Shown: positions 50,311 to 60,582, counted from the first letter of the stretch. The stretch: DNA of 64,000 nucleotides from Nereocystis luetkeana (GCA_031213475.1 JARUPZ010000014.1:3141035-3205034); one strand, 5' to 3'. Notes: a model not told the origin generated them from the sequence alone. Translations and numbers: made by a program.

Positions 50311-50463
50311 CTTACCGCGCGCGACGTGGTGGGCAATGCTCGCAAGACATCGCTGTCATCGCTTGTTGTCCTCGGGGTTCGAAACCCTTACGCCTGCGAT
50401 GTGGTGGTGAATGCTCGCACATCGTCTCTGTCATCGCTTGCTTGCCCTCGGGAGTCGAGCCCT
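50311..50463. repeat. Two tandem 76-bp units with B-box-like ends
   Basis: Unit 1 TTACCGCGCGCGACGTGGTG ... CTCGGGGTTCGAAACCC and unit 2 TTACGCCTGCGATGTGGTGG ... CTCGGGAGTCGAGCCC, followed by the start of a third. GGTTCGAAACC resembles a tRNA B box; no cloverleaf is evident. Confidence 0.55.
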
Positions 50464-50734
50464 TACCGCGCGCGCGCATCATTCAAGAGCTTGCACAAGA
50501 CCTGTACTGCGCGCGATCGAAGGGGTACCCACAGCTTGCAAAGATGAGTTTCGACGAAATCTTCGATGCCCCACAGCCGAATGTCTGCTTGTTTTTTTGT
50601 TTTCTCTTCAAAAGGAAAAGAACCAAAAAAAAAAAGGAAGGCTGACATTCACCAAAAAAACTAAAAAGCTCAGCAGAGTCGCTATATTCGAAATTAGTGT
50701 TGAACGCACCCCTTCCTCAATAAGAAATCCAGAC

Positions 50735-50841
50735 TATTACTGGGGACCATAGTAAATAGGACCAAATGTTGTTAGGAAAAAATCGAAATTAATTGGTTTT
50801 TGTCTGTACCGTAGGTCCTATTTAATATGGTCCCCCGTACT
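50735..50841. mobile_element. TTACGGGGGACC MITE, copy o
   Basis: Ends TATTACTGGGGACCATAG and ATATGGTCCCCCGTACTA. Confidence 0.85.
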
Positions 50842-51224
50842 AGACCAGCTTTCTCTCCTGTTTCTTGTTCTAAATAGGCGTCCTGCACCCCTTTGGGGAC
50901 CTCGACACAGCGACCCCAAACGATGGTTGGTACATTCAGGTTATCAACCGTCTGCGAGCAGCGTGAGGGCCCAAAAATACGGGTGGGATCCCGTTGCGCC
51001 CGTACCGTGCGACTACTTTCATCAACCGTTGCAACTCGGATATCAGTTTGTATCACCCCCCCCCCCCTCCTCAATCACGCAGTGGCGTCGCTGCCATCGT
51101 TATCGTCAATGCCCCCCCCTCTGAAGCCCCAAGAGGGTTGATACCACTTCTTCCTTTTTTTTTCAACATCACTTTTCCTTTCCAGACTAGCTCGTAGGAG
51201 ATTTTACCCTCGGCGATCTTGTGG
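50842..51224. other. No feature recognised
   Basis: C-runs near 51,056-51,066 and a T-run near 51,160; short ORFs only. Confidence 0.4.
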
Positions 51225-51478
51225 ACAAGCCGTGGTCACAGGTGTCGTCCCTTCTCCCCCCCGCTACGTGCCTTCATTTTTTGTCGCGCATAGGGTTCAG
51301 GATTCCCATTGCTCGTCGATTTTCATCGAATGTAGCTAACTCACGCTCTGGCGCTTTCCGCTAATCAATTTCTTCATGCAAGAAAAAGTCCCTGCGAGCA
51401 TGCACCCGGTGAGACTTGAACCCACGAAATTGATCTTGATAGGCGCGCGGACCACCTACCAAGCCACCGGGGACGCCG
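51225..51478 (-). repeat. tRNA-derived SINE, second copy with head
   Basis: Minus strand: head GCGTCCCCGGTGGCTTGGTA with B box GGTTCAAGTC (51,413-51,422), then TTAGCGGAAAGCGCCAG, ACATTCGATGAAAATCGACG, CTGAACCCTATGCGCGAC and GAAGGCACGTAGC. Shares its body plan with 39,900-40,236, but its tail is closer to 47,521-47,800, suggesting subfamilies. Confidence 0.72.
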
Positions 51479-52190
51479 GCATTCCTGAATATAAGGAGGG
51501 GTTGTATACTATTATTTCATGAAAACTATATTTAGGGACAGAGTGGTAGTGCACTCCTGAGAAGGGAGCTTGCAAGAAAGATTTGACCATCACCTCGCGT
51601 AAAACTCCAGGCAGCTGTTGCTACTGTCTACGGCATTTGTACGTCCCTTGCCAGCAAGAGGGTACAGGTACCGGTAGGGTATGTAGTAGCTACTGTGGTT
51701 CTCGCACAGATCCCCCGCAAACGACGAAAAAAAATAATTTCTCGTTGCTACGAAAGAATACTCGTCAATACTACAGTCGACAAGCCACGTGCACCGGTAT
51801 ATGATACGAGAACACAGCTACTGCTGCTTGCAGCTAGTGTACGTGCTGCACAGTAGTAGTAGTAGTAGTAGTAGTAGTAGCGTAACTACGGTACTTGCTG
51901 CTGCTGTGTTGCATCTTCTTGATCGTATGCTTGGTGACCCTCTTGGAACTCAGGGGGTGAAATTGACGATACAAAATAAGTGACGATTTCAGCAACCGCG
52001 GCCATCGCGTCATCGGCGGATGACACAAAACCGCAAAGCTGGTGTCCGGGCTGCAATGCAAGGAGACGTACGGCGCGGGCGCAGACGTGAACCCACTCAC
52101 AACCCTAGGTGCTCACGCTGTTCGTAGACGGTTGAAAACACAAAAAAAACTACCAACCATTGTTTTGGTCGCTATCTCGGGGGCCCAAAG
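51479..52190. repeat. Unassigned sequence with (TAG)n run
   Basis: About nine TAG units at 51,855-51,881; otherwise nothing recognised. Confidence 0.6.
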
Positions 52191-52278
52191 TTTTAGGATC
52201 GGAGTCCCGCTTTGGGGATAAAATACTCAGAATTTGAGTGGTCTGCCCCCAAAACTGGACTGCGGTCCTAAAGGGGGT
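52191..52278. repeat. piggyBac-like hairpin MITE, copy 7
   Basis: TTTTAGGATCGGAGTCCCGC paired with ACTGGACTGCGGTCCTAAAG. Confidence 0.7.
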
Positions 52279-52777
52279 AATGCTGCTGCTGTGCTGTGCT
52301 GTATGCGTCACACATTGTTTGTGCCTCTTCGCAATGGAATGGAGTGGTGTACCTTCCATGTCTTCAAGTAATCGGACTACACCTGGAAGTTTATCGTTTT
52401 ATATACGGATGGTGGGACTGGAAGAAGCGCTGCACGCTATCAGACGCCAACTGGAATAAAAAAAGGACGGGTGCCACAAACTGGCAGCACTCATCGTTTC
52501 GTTGATCGTGGTATCGGCTGTTGGATGACACATGGGGTGCAAGCATGTATGTGCGCCCTCACGGAAAGACATCCTGCTGGTGTATCGCTGAATCGGGTGT
52601 GTGGGAAAGCTTGCTCGTTGCTCTGTTAGGTGAGAGAAAGAGGTGAATCACTTTTCACTGCGGTGTGTTTTCGGCATTTTCTGGTGCGTCCCTACTGACC
52701 GGTGGTGTGTGCCAAGCATTATATACCAGGTACTGTACTGCAGTTAGGCGTACTACGCTTTTGATTGGATTCGGGTA
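52279..52777. other. No feature recognised
   Basis: A TACCAGGTACTG at about 52,724. No gene signal. Confidence 0.4.
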
Positions 52778-53347
52778 TTCTTATGTGTGTGTTCTTCACG
52801 CTAAACCGTTCCTCCTGCCCGTCGACGTCTAGCGCAACCAGTGTCCGTGCCGATTCTTCAGTCCGAGAGGGCGATACAAGTTGTATGTGGTCACAAAACT
52901 ACGACACAGAGATGCTTCAGTATTTGCTACCTATGTCGTATACTACAGCTGCTTATTTACGATACACACCAAGCAACAGTGTGTGTTGTCTTCACATTAA
53001 ACCGTTATTTCTACCCAACAATCTATACCGGTTCATCCTAACACCCAGTGTCCGTCCTAAGTATTTATCCTGGAGAAAGACAAATTATGTAGTCACAGAC
53101 TGTTGTGAGACAGAGAAACAGTGTGACATAGGAAAATATATATAGGTATATTATTCTGGGCGATGCCGACTCTGGTTCTCGTCGACGTTTGGTGTCATGC
53201 AGTACCTTGATCCTTTGATGCCTTAGAGAGTATCGTCATGCGCGGAAATAGGTGCTGCCATGCTAGCGGCGGTCTGCACACTACCTGTGACGCTCCTGTT
53301 GTTCTCGCATCCTACCTAGTATGTGATACGGTGGTGGTGAACCCATT
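52778..53347. repeat. 0.35-0.9 kb repeat family, copies ii and iii
   Basis: Two tandem partial copies: TGTGTGTTCTTCACGCTAAA at 52,782 and GTGTTGTCTTCACATTAAAC at 52,982, each followed by CCAGTGTCCGT and GTCACAAAACTACGACACAG-like blocks. From about 53,140 the sequence is unassigned. Confidence 0.6.
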
Positions 53348-53450
53348 TAACCCTTTCAGTACTGCAGTCCCCTTTCGGGGACAAAAGGGGACAAACCATA
53401 CAAATTCTTAGTAGTTTGTCCCCAAAACGGGACTGCGGTGCTAAAAGGAT
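53348..53450. repeat. piggyBac-like hairpin MITE, copy 8
   Basis: TTAA-CCCTTTCAGTACTGCAGT ... GGACTGCGGTGCTAAAAGG; has a GGGGACAAA duplication like copy 5. Confidence 0.75.
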
Positions 53451-53574
53451 TGAAGAGCATCGGGTTCTAGGGCATGGTAGAGATACAACCAGGTAGATCG
53501 GCTTTGTCACAAGACAACGACTACTTGAAATGACTATCTGGGATTTTTTTTTCAGCTGTTGTAGTTGTTGTTGT

Positions 53575-53790
53575 GGTTGTTGTTGTCGTTGCCTTCACAT
53601 GGAATCGTTCTTTCCACCCAGCTCCATCAGTACACCCAGTGTCCGCCCTGATTCCTTATCCTAGAGAGACACCGATCCTGTGGTCACAGACTGTGAGACA
53701 GAAGAAGACTAAGAAACAAAAAAAAATAATCGCAAAGTCAAGTGTCATGCAAGTCAAATGCCAGCGTACCGGGTACGAGACCACAACAAC
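53575..53790. repeat. 0.35-0.9 kb repeat family, copy iv
   Basis: GTTGCCTTCACATGGAATCG, CACCCAGTGTCCGCCCTGAT and GTGGTCACAGACTGTGAGAC match family blocks; preceded by a GTT run at 53,555-53,590. Confidence 0.55.
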
Positions 53791-53909
53791 ACAAGCAAGA
53801 CCAGAAAAGAAGAACAAAGGACAACAAAACCGAAGGGGGGGGAAAAAACTGAAATGAAGCAGTAGTGAGAGATAATACCACTCTTTTGGGCTTCTCATGG
53901 GGTGGTCTT

Positions 53910-54082
53910 AACCCCTTTCGAACTGTAGTCCCGGTTTGGGGACATACCATTCTAATTCCAAGTGATTTGTCCCCAAAATCGGGACTGCAGTACTTTTAGA
54001 ATCGCAGTCCCGTTATGCGGACAAGCCACTCGAATTCTAAGTAGCTTGTCCCCCAAACGGGACTGCGGTCCTAAAAGGGTTA
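53910..54082. repeat. piggyBac-like hairpin MITEs, copies 9 and 10
   Basis: Two adjacent hairpins. Copy 9 starts TTAA-CCCCTTTCGAACTGTAGT; copy 10 ends GGTCCTAAAAGGGTTA. They meet at CTTTTAGAATCGCAGTCCCG near 53,993. Confidence 0.75.
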
Positions 54083-54171
54083 CATATGGGTACACCACCG
54101 TAGTCTGTTGGTTGAGATGCCGGTCTCCTATACTACTATAGTACTACTATTGCTGCTACTACTACCACTAC

Positions 54172-54280
54172 TATTACGGGGGACCATAGTTAATAGGACC
54201 TATGGTATACATGAAAACCTACATATTTAACCATTTTTACGAACAATATTTGGTCCTATTAACTATGGTCCCCCGTAATG
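54172..54280. mobile_element. TTACGGGGGACC MITE, copy p
   Basis: Ends TATTACGGGGGACCATAG and CTATGGTCCCCCGTAAT, preceded by an ACTACT run. Confidence 0.9.
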
Positions 54281-54839
54281 CTATACTTCGTGATGCTGCG
54301 TCTACCATGCATACCAGGTACCCTTAGTAGTATCATTGCGTAATTTTGTCTTCTTGGGCCCTCGATGCTCTGCATGCATATCACGACTCTTGACTGAAAT
54401 GCAAGGATCATCAAGCAGTGATATTTATACACGAACGGTCCATATATATCCACCCAGAGTTGCTTTCATTGTGGGACCGTAGGTGTTACTGTATACGTGT
54501 ACCTCCTTTGTGTGCGCCGCCTGCCTCCTGTGTGCCCACCCCGGTGAGCAAGAGGACAACTGTAGATAAAGCCTCGGCCGCTTCGCTGCCTCGGCTTCAA
54601 TTTTTTCCTTGTCATTCCATCCAGTAAGAGTATTTCGACCTGCCGCCGACGCCATGTGTTAATATACCAGGTATCAGTCGGCTGGGCTGCTGGTGACGGA
54701 TTCATAACCCGATCGGGATTCAACCTGACGGGGAATCCATTATTGCTCTTGCCTACCAGGCTTATATCCAGCAGCATTCTTATAACCATTTTCACCCCCC
54801 TCCATATTATATGCCTGGTATTTATCTATATAGGTTGGG
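54281..54839. other. No gene; TACCAGGTA motifs
   Basis: TACCAGGTA at about 54,311 and 54,664, and GCCTGGTA at about 54,820. ORFs (109, 76 and 69 aa) without motif. Confidence 0.4.
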
Positions 54840-55820
54840 TTCGCGTTGTTCGGTGACGAAGCTGTAAAACACGCCTCTAACTGCGTGAGCTAGACAACCA
54901 AAGCACCGTTTTTGTTTTTTTGGCGGTCACCATTGCTGGTGGTCAAATCATAGATCATTTTTGTGCGGGGAAAACCTTAACTCCGCACAAGGGGGATGAT
55001 CGTATCACGTAGTGTGCACATGGTAAGGCACCCATGATGCAGTTACATAGTAAACCCATTGCTGTCTCTGGAAGTGGCCACACCGGAAAAAAAACAATTA
55101 GTTGACGCCATCATCCGTATGTAAGTAGGATGCAGCTCACCCTTCATGCGACTCGCCGGACACCTTACGGCGCTTCGCGCTTGGCGCAAGCAATGTCTGC
55201 CTGGTCGGTGAAAACCCGACGTATTCCGTCCCGGCATTGTAGGGATGCGAGGGTCTAGGGTCATACGACTACGGCCATGCATGATAATAAGTACACCCCC
55301 CTTCCATCAGTTATACCAGGTATTATATATAGGTTCGGTGGACATCGGTTGGCAACGGCGCTGTAAAACGTGCCGCTCACTACGTGAAATAGACAACCAG
55401 GGTGGTGCTTTAATTATTTTTTGACGGTCAATCACAGCTGTCCATCGAGTTACAGATCGTTTGTGCAGGGTGAAGAACATTTTCTCCTCACAAGGGGAAT
55501 GATCGCATGGTGTAGTGTTTATGGTAAGGCGTCCACGAGGCAGTGACGCAGTACCCCCATTGCTGTCCCTGGAAGTGGTCGCGCGGGAAAATAAATTGAC
55601 TCCTTGAAGCTGGCATCCATGTGCAAGTCCGCCTCACAAGCGGTTTACCGCAGGATACAGTCCCTTCATGCGACTCGCCGAACACCTCACGGCGCTTCAA
55701 GCTTGTTGCAAGTAATGTCTGCCTGGTCGGTGAAAAACCGACGTGCTCCGTCCCGGCATTGTAGGGATGCGAGGGTCTGTGGTCATACGACCACGGCCAT
55801 GCATGGCATGGGTACACGGC
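54840..55820. repeat. Direct duplication of about 480 bp (GGCATTGTAGGG family)
   Basis: Segment 54,840-55,305 recurs at 55,320-55,820: CTGTAAAACACGCCTCTAAC / CTGTAAAACGTGCCGCTCAC, TAGACAACCA, GGATGATCG, CATTGCTGTCTCTGGAAGTGG / CATTGCTGTCCCTGGAAGTG, and both end with the GGCATTGTAGGGATGCGAGG block. These are the longest copies of that family. Confidence 0.75.
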
Positions 55821-56059
55821 AACAGGAGGAGTATAAGGGAAACCGCGGTGAACGAAAGTAGGAAGGAGACGGCAGACAGAGTAGCAAGATACCAGGCCGA
55901 CTAGTGAGTGGAACATGTCTATGCTACTCGTGCGGCCAACTTCTTGCAGCTGGTTCGAACGTGATCTTCCCTTGTTTTCTTTTTCTTTTCGCGGTTTGAT
56001 CCTCCGTGATTCTCTGATTCGTTACGTTTACGTTTTTCTTCATTCTTGTCGTTCTGACT

Positions 56060-56822
56060 GGAATCTTGTGGCGTGGGTGCCTGGCGATGGCGAGCCTGCT
56101 TTGCTTGTTTCGCAGTGTCTGACGCATCCTGTCCGGGGGTGGGGCATGGTTGCCGAACGCAGGACGGAGACGGCAGACAGGGTAGCAAGGTACCAGACCG
56201 ACTAGTAGGTTCGAGTGTATGCTGCTCGTACCGCAAACTGCGGCGGCTGCCTGGAGGGTGCTTCTCGCTTGCGTTTCAGTTTATTTAGCACTTTTTTTTT
56301 TTGTCGTGCTTCGGTTTTGCCTGTTATTTCCCTTGGGTCTTACTCTTACTCTGTTTATATGCGGTGGTATTAATTCTTCTGTATTGTCTGCCAATTCACG
56401 CTAACGGCGGGCACGATACTTTTTGTTCGGTTCGGTTTTGTTTTGTTTTTACTTTTTTCTTTCGATTTGCTTCTTTGGGTTTCTCCATTTCATAGAATGT
56501 ATATTTCGTGCCTGTCGTATTCAGCACGATGACATGGCAATGCATTGTGTACTCTGATCACTGCTTGGCAATGCACTGTAGTATCTCTGTGGCGTAGTTT
56601 TTGTGACTACAGAGCTTGTACGAGCATCTCTCAGTTACGGGGGGCCAAAGTTAATAGGACCTATGTATACATAAAAAACTATATATTTAACCATTTTTAC
56701 TAACAACATTTGGTCCTATTAATTATGTTCCCCTGTAATAGGATTGAAGAATCGGCACGTTCACCGGTATAGTGCTGGATTTCGACCCGTAGAAATAACG
56801 GTTTAATGTGAAGAACACACAC
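56060..56822. repeat. 0.35-0.9 kb repeat family, copy v, carrying a MITE
   Basis: Includes GAGCCTGCTTTGCTTGTTTC, CTGCCTGGAGGGTGCTTCTC, GACTACAGAGCTTGTACGAG, then a MITE, then GATTGAAGAATCGGCACGTT and CGGTTTAATGTGAAGAACAC. In inverse orientation to 58,020-58,925. A partial copy of one block also sits at 55,860-55,930. Confidence 0.65.
56634..56742. mobile_element. TTACGGGGGACC MITE, copy q
   Basis: Ends TTACGGGGGGCCAAAG and TTATGTTCCCCTGTAATA; inserted inside a repeat-family copy. Confidence 0.85.
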
Positions 56823-56999
56823 ATATCTATCGCCCATTGCGGGCATACGCGGAGCAGCGGCGGGCATCAACTCGCCGAGGCGTAGCCCCCCTTGTAATAT
56901 TTTAGTAATAAACGTCGATTGAGTGTGTTTCTTCACATTAAACTGTACTTTCTACCCGTCGACATCCAACAACACAACCACAGTGTCCGTGTCGTAGAC

Positions 57000-57560
57000 G
57001 TGGCACCCTCTCGCCGAATACCCGGGTACTCGCGAGTACTGCCAGGCTTGCAAATACCCGTCACGGGTACGAGCAACGCTTCATAATCGCCGAATATCTG
57101 GAGTCCAGGTACTCGGGTACCCGGGTACCCGCGTACCCGTTGATTTACCTTGGAAGTCCCGGACGGATGGCATGTTATCATCCCCTACATCACGTCCCCT
57201 GGGTAGTATTTGGTACATATTATTGTGGAAACTCTTTATAAGAATGGAAATGATGTCTCATACCTGGTACTTCACATCTCACACCATACTAGAGCTGTTG
57301 CCCTTTAGCCCATTACCCGTGTACTCGAAGGTGCTATACCCGGCTTGCTATTATCCGTCCCGGGCACGGGTAACACTTCATACTCGCCGTGTATTCGGGC
57401 CCCGGGCACTCGGGTACCCGGCTCGGGCACTCGGGTCTCGGGGGTGTTGTAAGGGTAGCCGACGTTAAACGGGTGACCGGGTACCCGCCCAAAATGGCCG
57501 TAAGTACTCGCGAATACCCGGGTGTATATTTCCCGAAGGTGGCGTGTACCCGTTCAAGAC
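57000..57560. repeat. GGGTACCCG/ACTCG-rich degenerate array
   Basis: Clusters of TACCCGGGTACTCGCGAGTA, ACTCGGGTACCCGGGTACCC and CGGGTACCCGCCC words in two parts (57,005-57,150 and 57,310-57,560) around a unique spacer. Many words are self-complementary. Confidence 0.7.
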
Positions 57561-57584
57561 GGATACTCGTCGGGTAACACCTCT

Positions 57585-57760
57585 ACAGCGTCGATTCTTC
57601 AATCCTAGAGAAATACAGGCTCTGTGGTCACAATACTACGACACAGATATACAACAAGTACATACACTGCTGTTGTTAGTATGGCGAGTAAGTAGACAAA
57701 TGCAATGTCGTGTCATCGTACAGGATACGACATACACTTTCTACCGTATTGTGCGTTGAA
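57585..57760. repeat. 0.35-0.9 kb repeat family, copy vii
   Basis: CGATTCTTCAATCCTAGAGA, GTGGTCACAATACTACGACA and CAATGTCGTGTCATCGTACA match the family. Confidence 0.6.
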
Positions 57761-58111
57761 AGAGAGAAAGAAACGGAGGAGAACGGACCGAAAAAGAAAA
57801 AAAGAGGTGTCGTGCCTCCCCGAAGGAGATGTGGCAGACAATACTACTATCAATAAAGAAGGAGAAGAAATTATCATACAGTATTAATAGACTCATTGAC
57901 AATGGGGACTGCATGGTTGGTATAATTTTGTCAACTCTTCTCTTCTACACATCACTCCGATCCAAAACAAATTATTCCCCTTGTCCTTCTTCACGGCTCC
58001 TCCTACTTTTTACGTCGTGCAACCAGTGTGTGTGTTCTTCACATGAAAGCGTTCTTTCTAGCCGTCGATGCCAAGCACGGCCAGTGTCCGTGCCGCTTCT
58101 TTAATCCTGTA

Positions 58112-58318
58112 AACCCTTTTAGAACCGCAGTCCCGTTTTGTGGACAAACCACTCAATTTTCAGAGTAGTTTGCCCCCCAAAACGGGACTGCGGTTCTAAA
58201 TGCGTGCCGATTCTTTAATCCTGTAAACCCTTTTAGAACCGCGGTCCCGTTTTGTGGACAAACCACTCAATTTTCAGAGTAGTTTGCCCCCAAAACGAGA
58301 CTGCGGTTCTAAATGGGG
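58112..58318. repeat. piggyBac-like hairpin MITEs, copies 11 and 12, tandem
   Basis: Two nearly identical 116-bp units, each GTGCCG-TTCTTTAATCCTGTAA plus a hairpin (CCCTTTTAGAACCGCAGTCC / GGACTGCGGTTCTAAAT). The shared flank shows a local tandem duplication after insertion, not two insertions. Confidence 0.8.
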
Positions 58319-58417
58319 TAGTAGAGAGATACAAACTCTGTGGTCACAAAACTACGCTATTAATACAGAGATACTACGTCGTTACGTGCCTGGTATTCAG
58401 TAAGCACAGCTGTATGT

Positions 58418-58527
58418 ATTACGGGGGGACATAGTTAACAGGACCAAATATTTTTAGTAAAAATGGTTAAATATATAGGTTTTTATGTACACCATAGGTC
58501 CTGTTAACTAGGGTCCCCCGTAATAGT
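58418..58527. mobile_element. TTACGGGGGACC MITE, copy r
   Basis: Ends ATTACGGGGGGACATAG and CTAGGGTCCCCCGTAATA. Confidence 0.88.
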
Positions 58528-58969
58528 AGACAATGCAATGCCATGTCACCGTACTGGATATGAAGGCACGACACACACATGTTATGAAAGAGAGAAAACG
58601 AAAGAAAACAAAGAAAAACAAAAACAAAGAAAACAAATCGAAAGAGAAAAAAACGAAACTGAAGGAAAGATTGACGTTAAAAAAAAAAACTTCTTATTAT
58701 AAACAGAGTTCGTAAGACGAAGAACCAAGGGAAAACAACAGGCAACCGAAGCACAAAGCACCCTCCAGGTAGCCGCGGCAGTTTGTGCTAGGAGCATAGC
58801 ATAGCCAGGCTCTTCCTACTAGTCCGCCTGGTACCCTTCCTACCCAGGCTGCCGTCTCCGCCCTGCGTTCGTCAACTATGCCCCGTCCCTCGGCGTCAGA
58901 CAATACGAAACAAGCAAAGCAGGCTCGTCACATCCACCATCGGCACACGACTCCTTTCATAAGGCTTCT

Positions 58970-59064
58970 TAACCCTTTTAGCACCGCAGCCCCATATGTG
59001 GGGACAAAGCACTCAAATTATAAGTAGTTTGTCCCCAAAACGGGACTGGGGTCCTAAAAGGGTT
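58970..59064. repeat. piggyBac-like hairpin MITE, copy 13
   Basis: Best preserved termini: TTAA-CCCTTTTAGCACCGCAGC ... GGGGTCCTAAAAGGG-TTAA. Confidence 0.85.
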
Positions 59065-59309
59065 AACAGAAGAAAGAAAGCGAGAGAAATAAAATGAAAA
59101 TCACAGGGGATCAAGCGCATAAAAGAAAAAAAAAAAAAAAGAGGAAGAAGAAGAAGACAAAGGAATACCGTGTTCGATCCAGCCGCACAGCTGCACCAGT
59201 TGGCGGCACGAGCAGCATAGATAGGCAGTAGGGCCTCTTCTCTGGCGTACATACCAGCTGTCAACACTACGTACCACTCTGTTTGTGCTTTTGCCATTAA
59301 ACCGTTCTT

Positions 59310-59411
59310 TCATGGGGGACCATAGAAAATAGGACCAAACATTGTTCCTAAAAAGAGCGAAATGTTTTTGGGTGTGCCGTAGGTCCTATTTAATACGGTC
59401 CCTCCGTAAAT
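59310..59411. mobile_element. TTACGGGGGACC MITE, copy s
   Basis: Left end CATGGGGGACCATAG, right end ATACGGTCCCTCCGTAAATA; splits another copy of the 0.35-0.9 kb family (59,290 and 59,412-59,580). Confidence 0.8.
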
Positions 59412-59603
59412 AGAGAGGAACAAGTTCCGTGGTCACAAAACTACGCCACAGAGATACTACTGTACGTTGTTACGCACCTGGTATTCAGTAAGCACAGCCG
59501 TAGTAGACAATGCAATGCTATGCCATCATACTGGATAAGACAAGCGCGACGTAAACATTCTACCTGGTATGAAGGAGAGCAAACTAAACAAAAGCTAACA
59601 CTT

Positions 59604-59698
59604 GACCGTTTTAGAACCGCACTCCCATATGAGGGGATAAAATACTCTCAATATGAGTATGCTGTCCCCAAAACGGGACGGGGGTCCTAAAAGGGTTA
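59604..59698. repeat. piggyBac-like hairpin MITE, copy 14
   Basis: CCGTTTTAGAACCGCACTCC ... GGGGGTCCTAAAAGGG-TTAA. Confidence 0.75.
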
Positions 59699-59783
59699 AA
59701 AAACGGAAAACGAAGAGAACAAATCGAAAGAAAACACCCTGGGCCGGGACACAAGTGCATCGATATTAGTAATAGCACCATTA

Positions 59784-60003
59784 GTATTACGGGTGATCAT
59801 AGTTAATACCCTGGTACCTGGTAGGACCTATGGTATACATAAAAACCTACATGTTTAACCATTTTTAGTAACAATATTTGGTCCTATTAGCCCTTTTTAG
59901 AACTGCAGTATCATTTTGGGGACAATCCGATCAAATTTCAAGTAGTTTGCCCCCAAATCGAGACTGCGGTTCTAGAAGGGTTAACTATGGTCCCCCGTAA
60001 TAG
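59784..60003. mobile_element. TTACGGGGGACC MITE, copy t, with two nested insertions
   Basis: Ends TATTACGGGTGATCATAG and CTATGGTCCCCCGTAATA. Near the left end its AATAGG is expanded to TACCCTGGTACCTGGTA (59,807-59,823). Its internal CCTATTAACTATGG is split at TTAA by a hairpin MITE (59,889-59,983). Confidence 0.88.
59889..59983. repeat. piggyBac-like hairpin MITE, copy 15, nested in a MITE
   Basis: GCCCTTTTTAGAACTGCAGT ... GCGGTTCTAGAAGGG between TTAG on the left and TTAA on the right. The undisturbed target in sister MITEs is CTATTAACTA, which shows the TTAA duplication. Confidence 0.88.
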
Positions 60004-60119
60004 TAGTATCAGTACGCGGTCCTTGTATTTGACGCCTTGTATTTACAGCAGTGTGTGCGGTAATTGATGATGACGATGGCGACAGCGATGACGGTACGGT
60101 CCGGGGACAAAGACAGGTG

Positions 60120-60162
60120 GGGTGGGAAGGTGGGTGGGTGGCTGGGTGGGTGGGTGGGTGTT
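60120..60162. repeat. (GGGT)n-type simple repeat
   Basis: GGTGGGTGGGTGGCTGGGTG run of about 40 bp. Confidence 0.85.
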
Positions 60163-60285
60163 TTTTCGTAATTTCAATTTCGTTCGCATGGCGGGGAATT
60201 TGATACCCCCACTCGGCGGCGAAATAGCGTCGGGTATCGCACGAGATGGCCGCAACGAGAAGAAGAGAAAAGCGGAGACAGCTGT

Positions 60286-60391
60286 CACGGGGGACCATAG
60301 TAAATAGGACCAAATATTGTTAGTAAAAATAGCGAAATATGTAAGTTTTTGTGTGGACCGTAGGTTCTATTTAATATGGCCCCCCGTAATA
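60286..60391. mobile_element. TTACGGGGGACC MITE, copy u
   Basis: Ends TCACGGGGGACCATAG and ATATGGCCCCCCGTAATA. Confidence 0.88.
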
Positions 60392-60467
60392 TTATTAATA
60401 GGTAAGAAGTACCAGGAGTACATCGTATGTAGTGGTATTAATATAATAGTACGCGGCAAGTATTACT

Positions 60468-60582
60468 ATTACGGGGGACCATAGTTAATAGGACCTATGT
60501 TACTCATAAAAACCTATCTATTTGAGCATTTTTACTATTAATAACAATATTTAGTCCTATTAACTATGTTCCCCCGTAATAG
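60468..60582. mobile_element. TTACGGGGGACC MITE, copy v
   Basis: Ends TATTACGGGGGACCATAG and CTATGTTCCCCCGTAATA. A divergent relative (GGGGCGCCATAGTAGT ... CGTCCTGACTATA) follows at 60,590-60,690. Confidence 0.9.

Larger units (their letters stand above)
58020..58925. repeat. 0.35-0.9 kb repeat family, copy viii, with nested elements
   Basis: Longest copy: GTGTTCTTCACATGAAAGCG, CCAGTGTCCGTGCCGCTTCT, two hairpin MITEs (58,112-58,318), GAGATACAAACTCTGTGGTC, a MITE (58,418-58,527), GACAATGCAATGCCATGTCA, an A-rich stretch, then CACCCTCCAGGTAGCCGCGG to about 58,925. Confidence 0.65.

Noticed and set aside
53573..53857. 94-aa plus-strand ORF with a basic tail
   Set aside because: It is repeat-family sequence followed by an A-rich stretch.
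55919..56236. 105-aa Lys/Arg/Asn-rich minus-strand ORF
   Set aside because: It lies in a copy of the 0.35-0.9 kb repeat family and is not conserved in the other copies.
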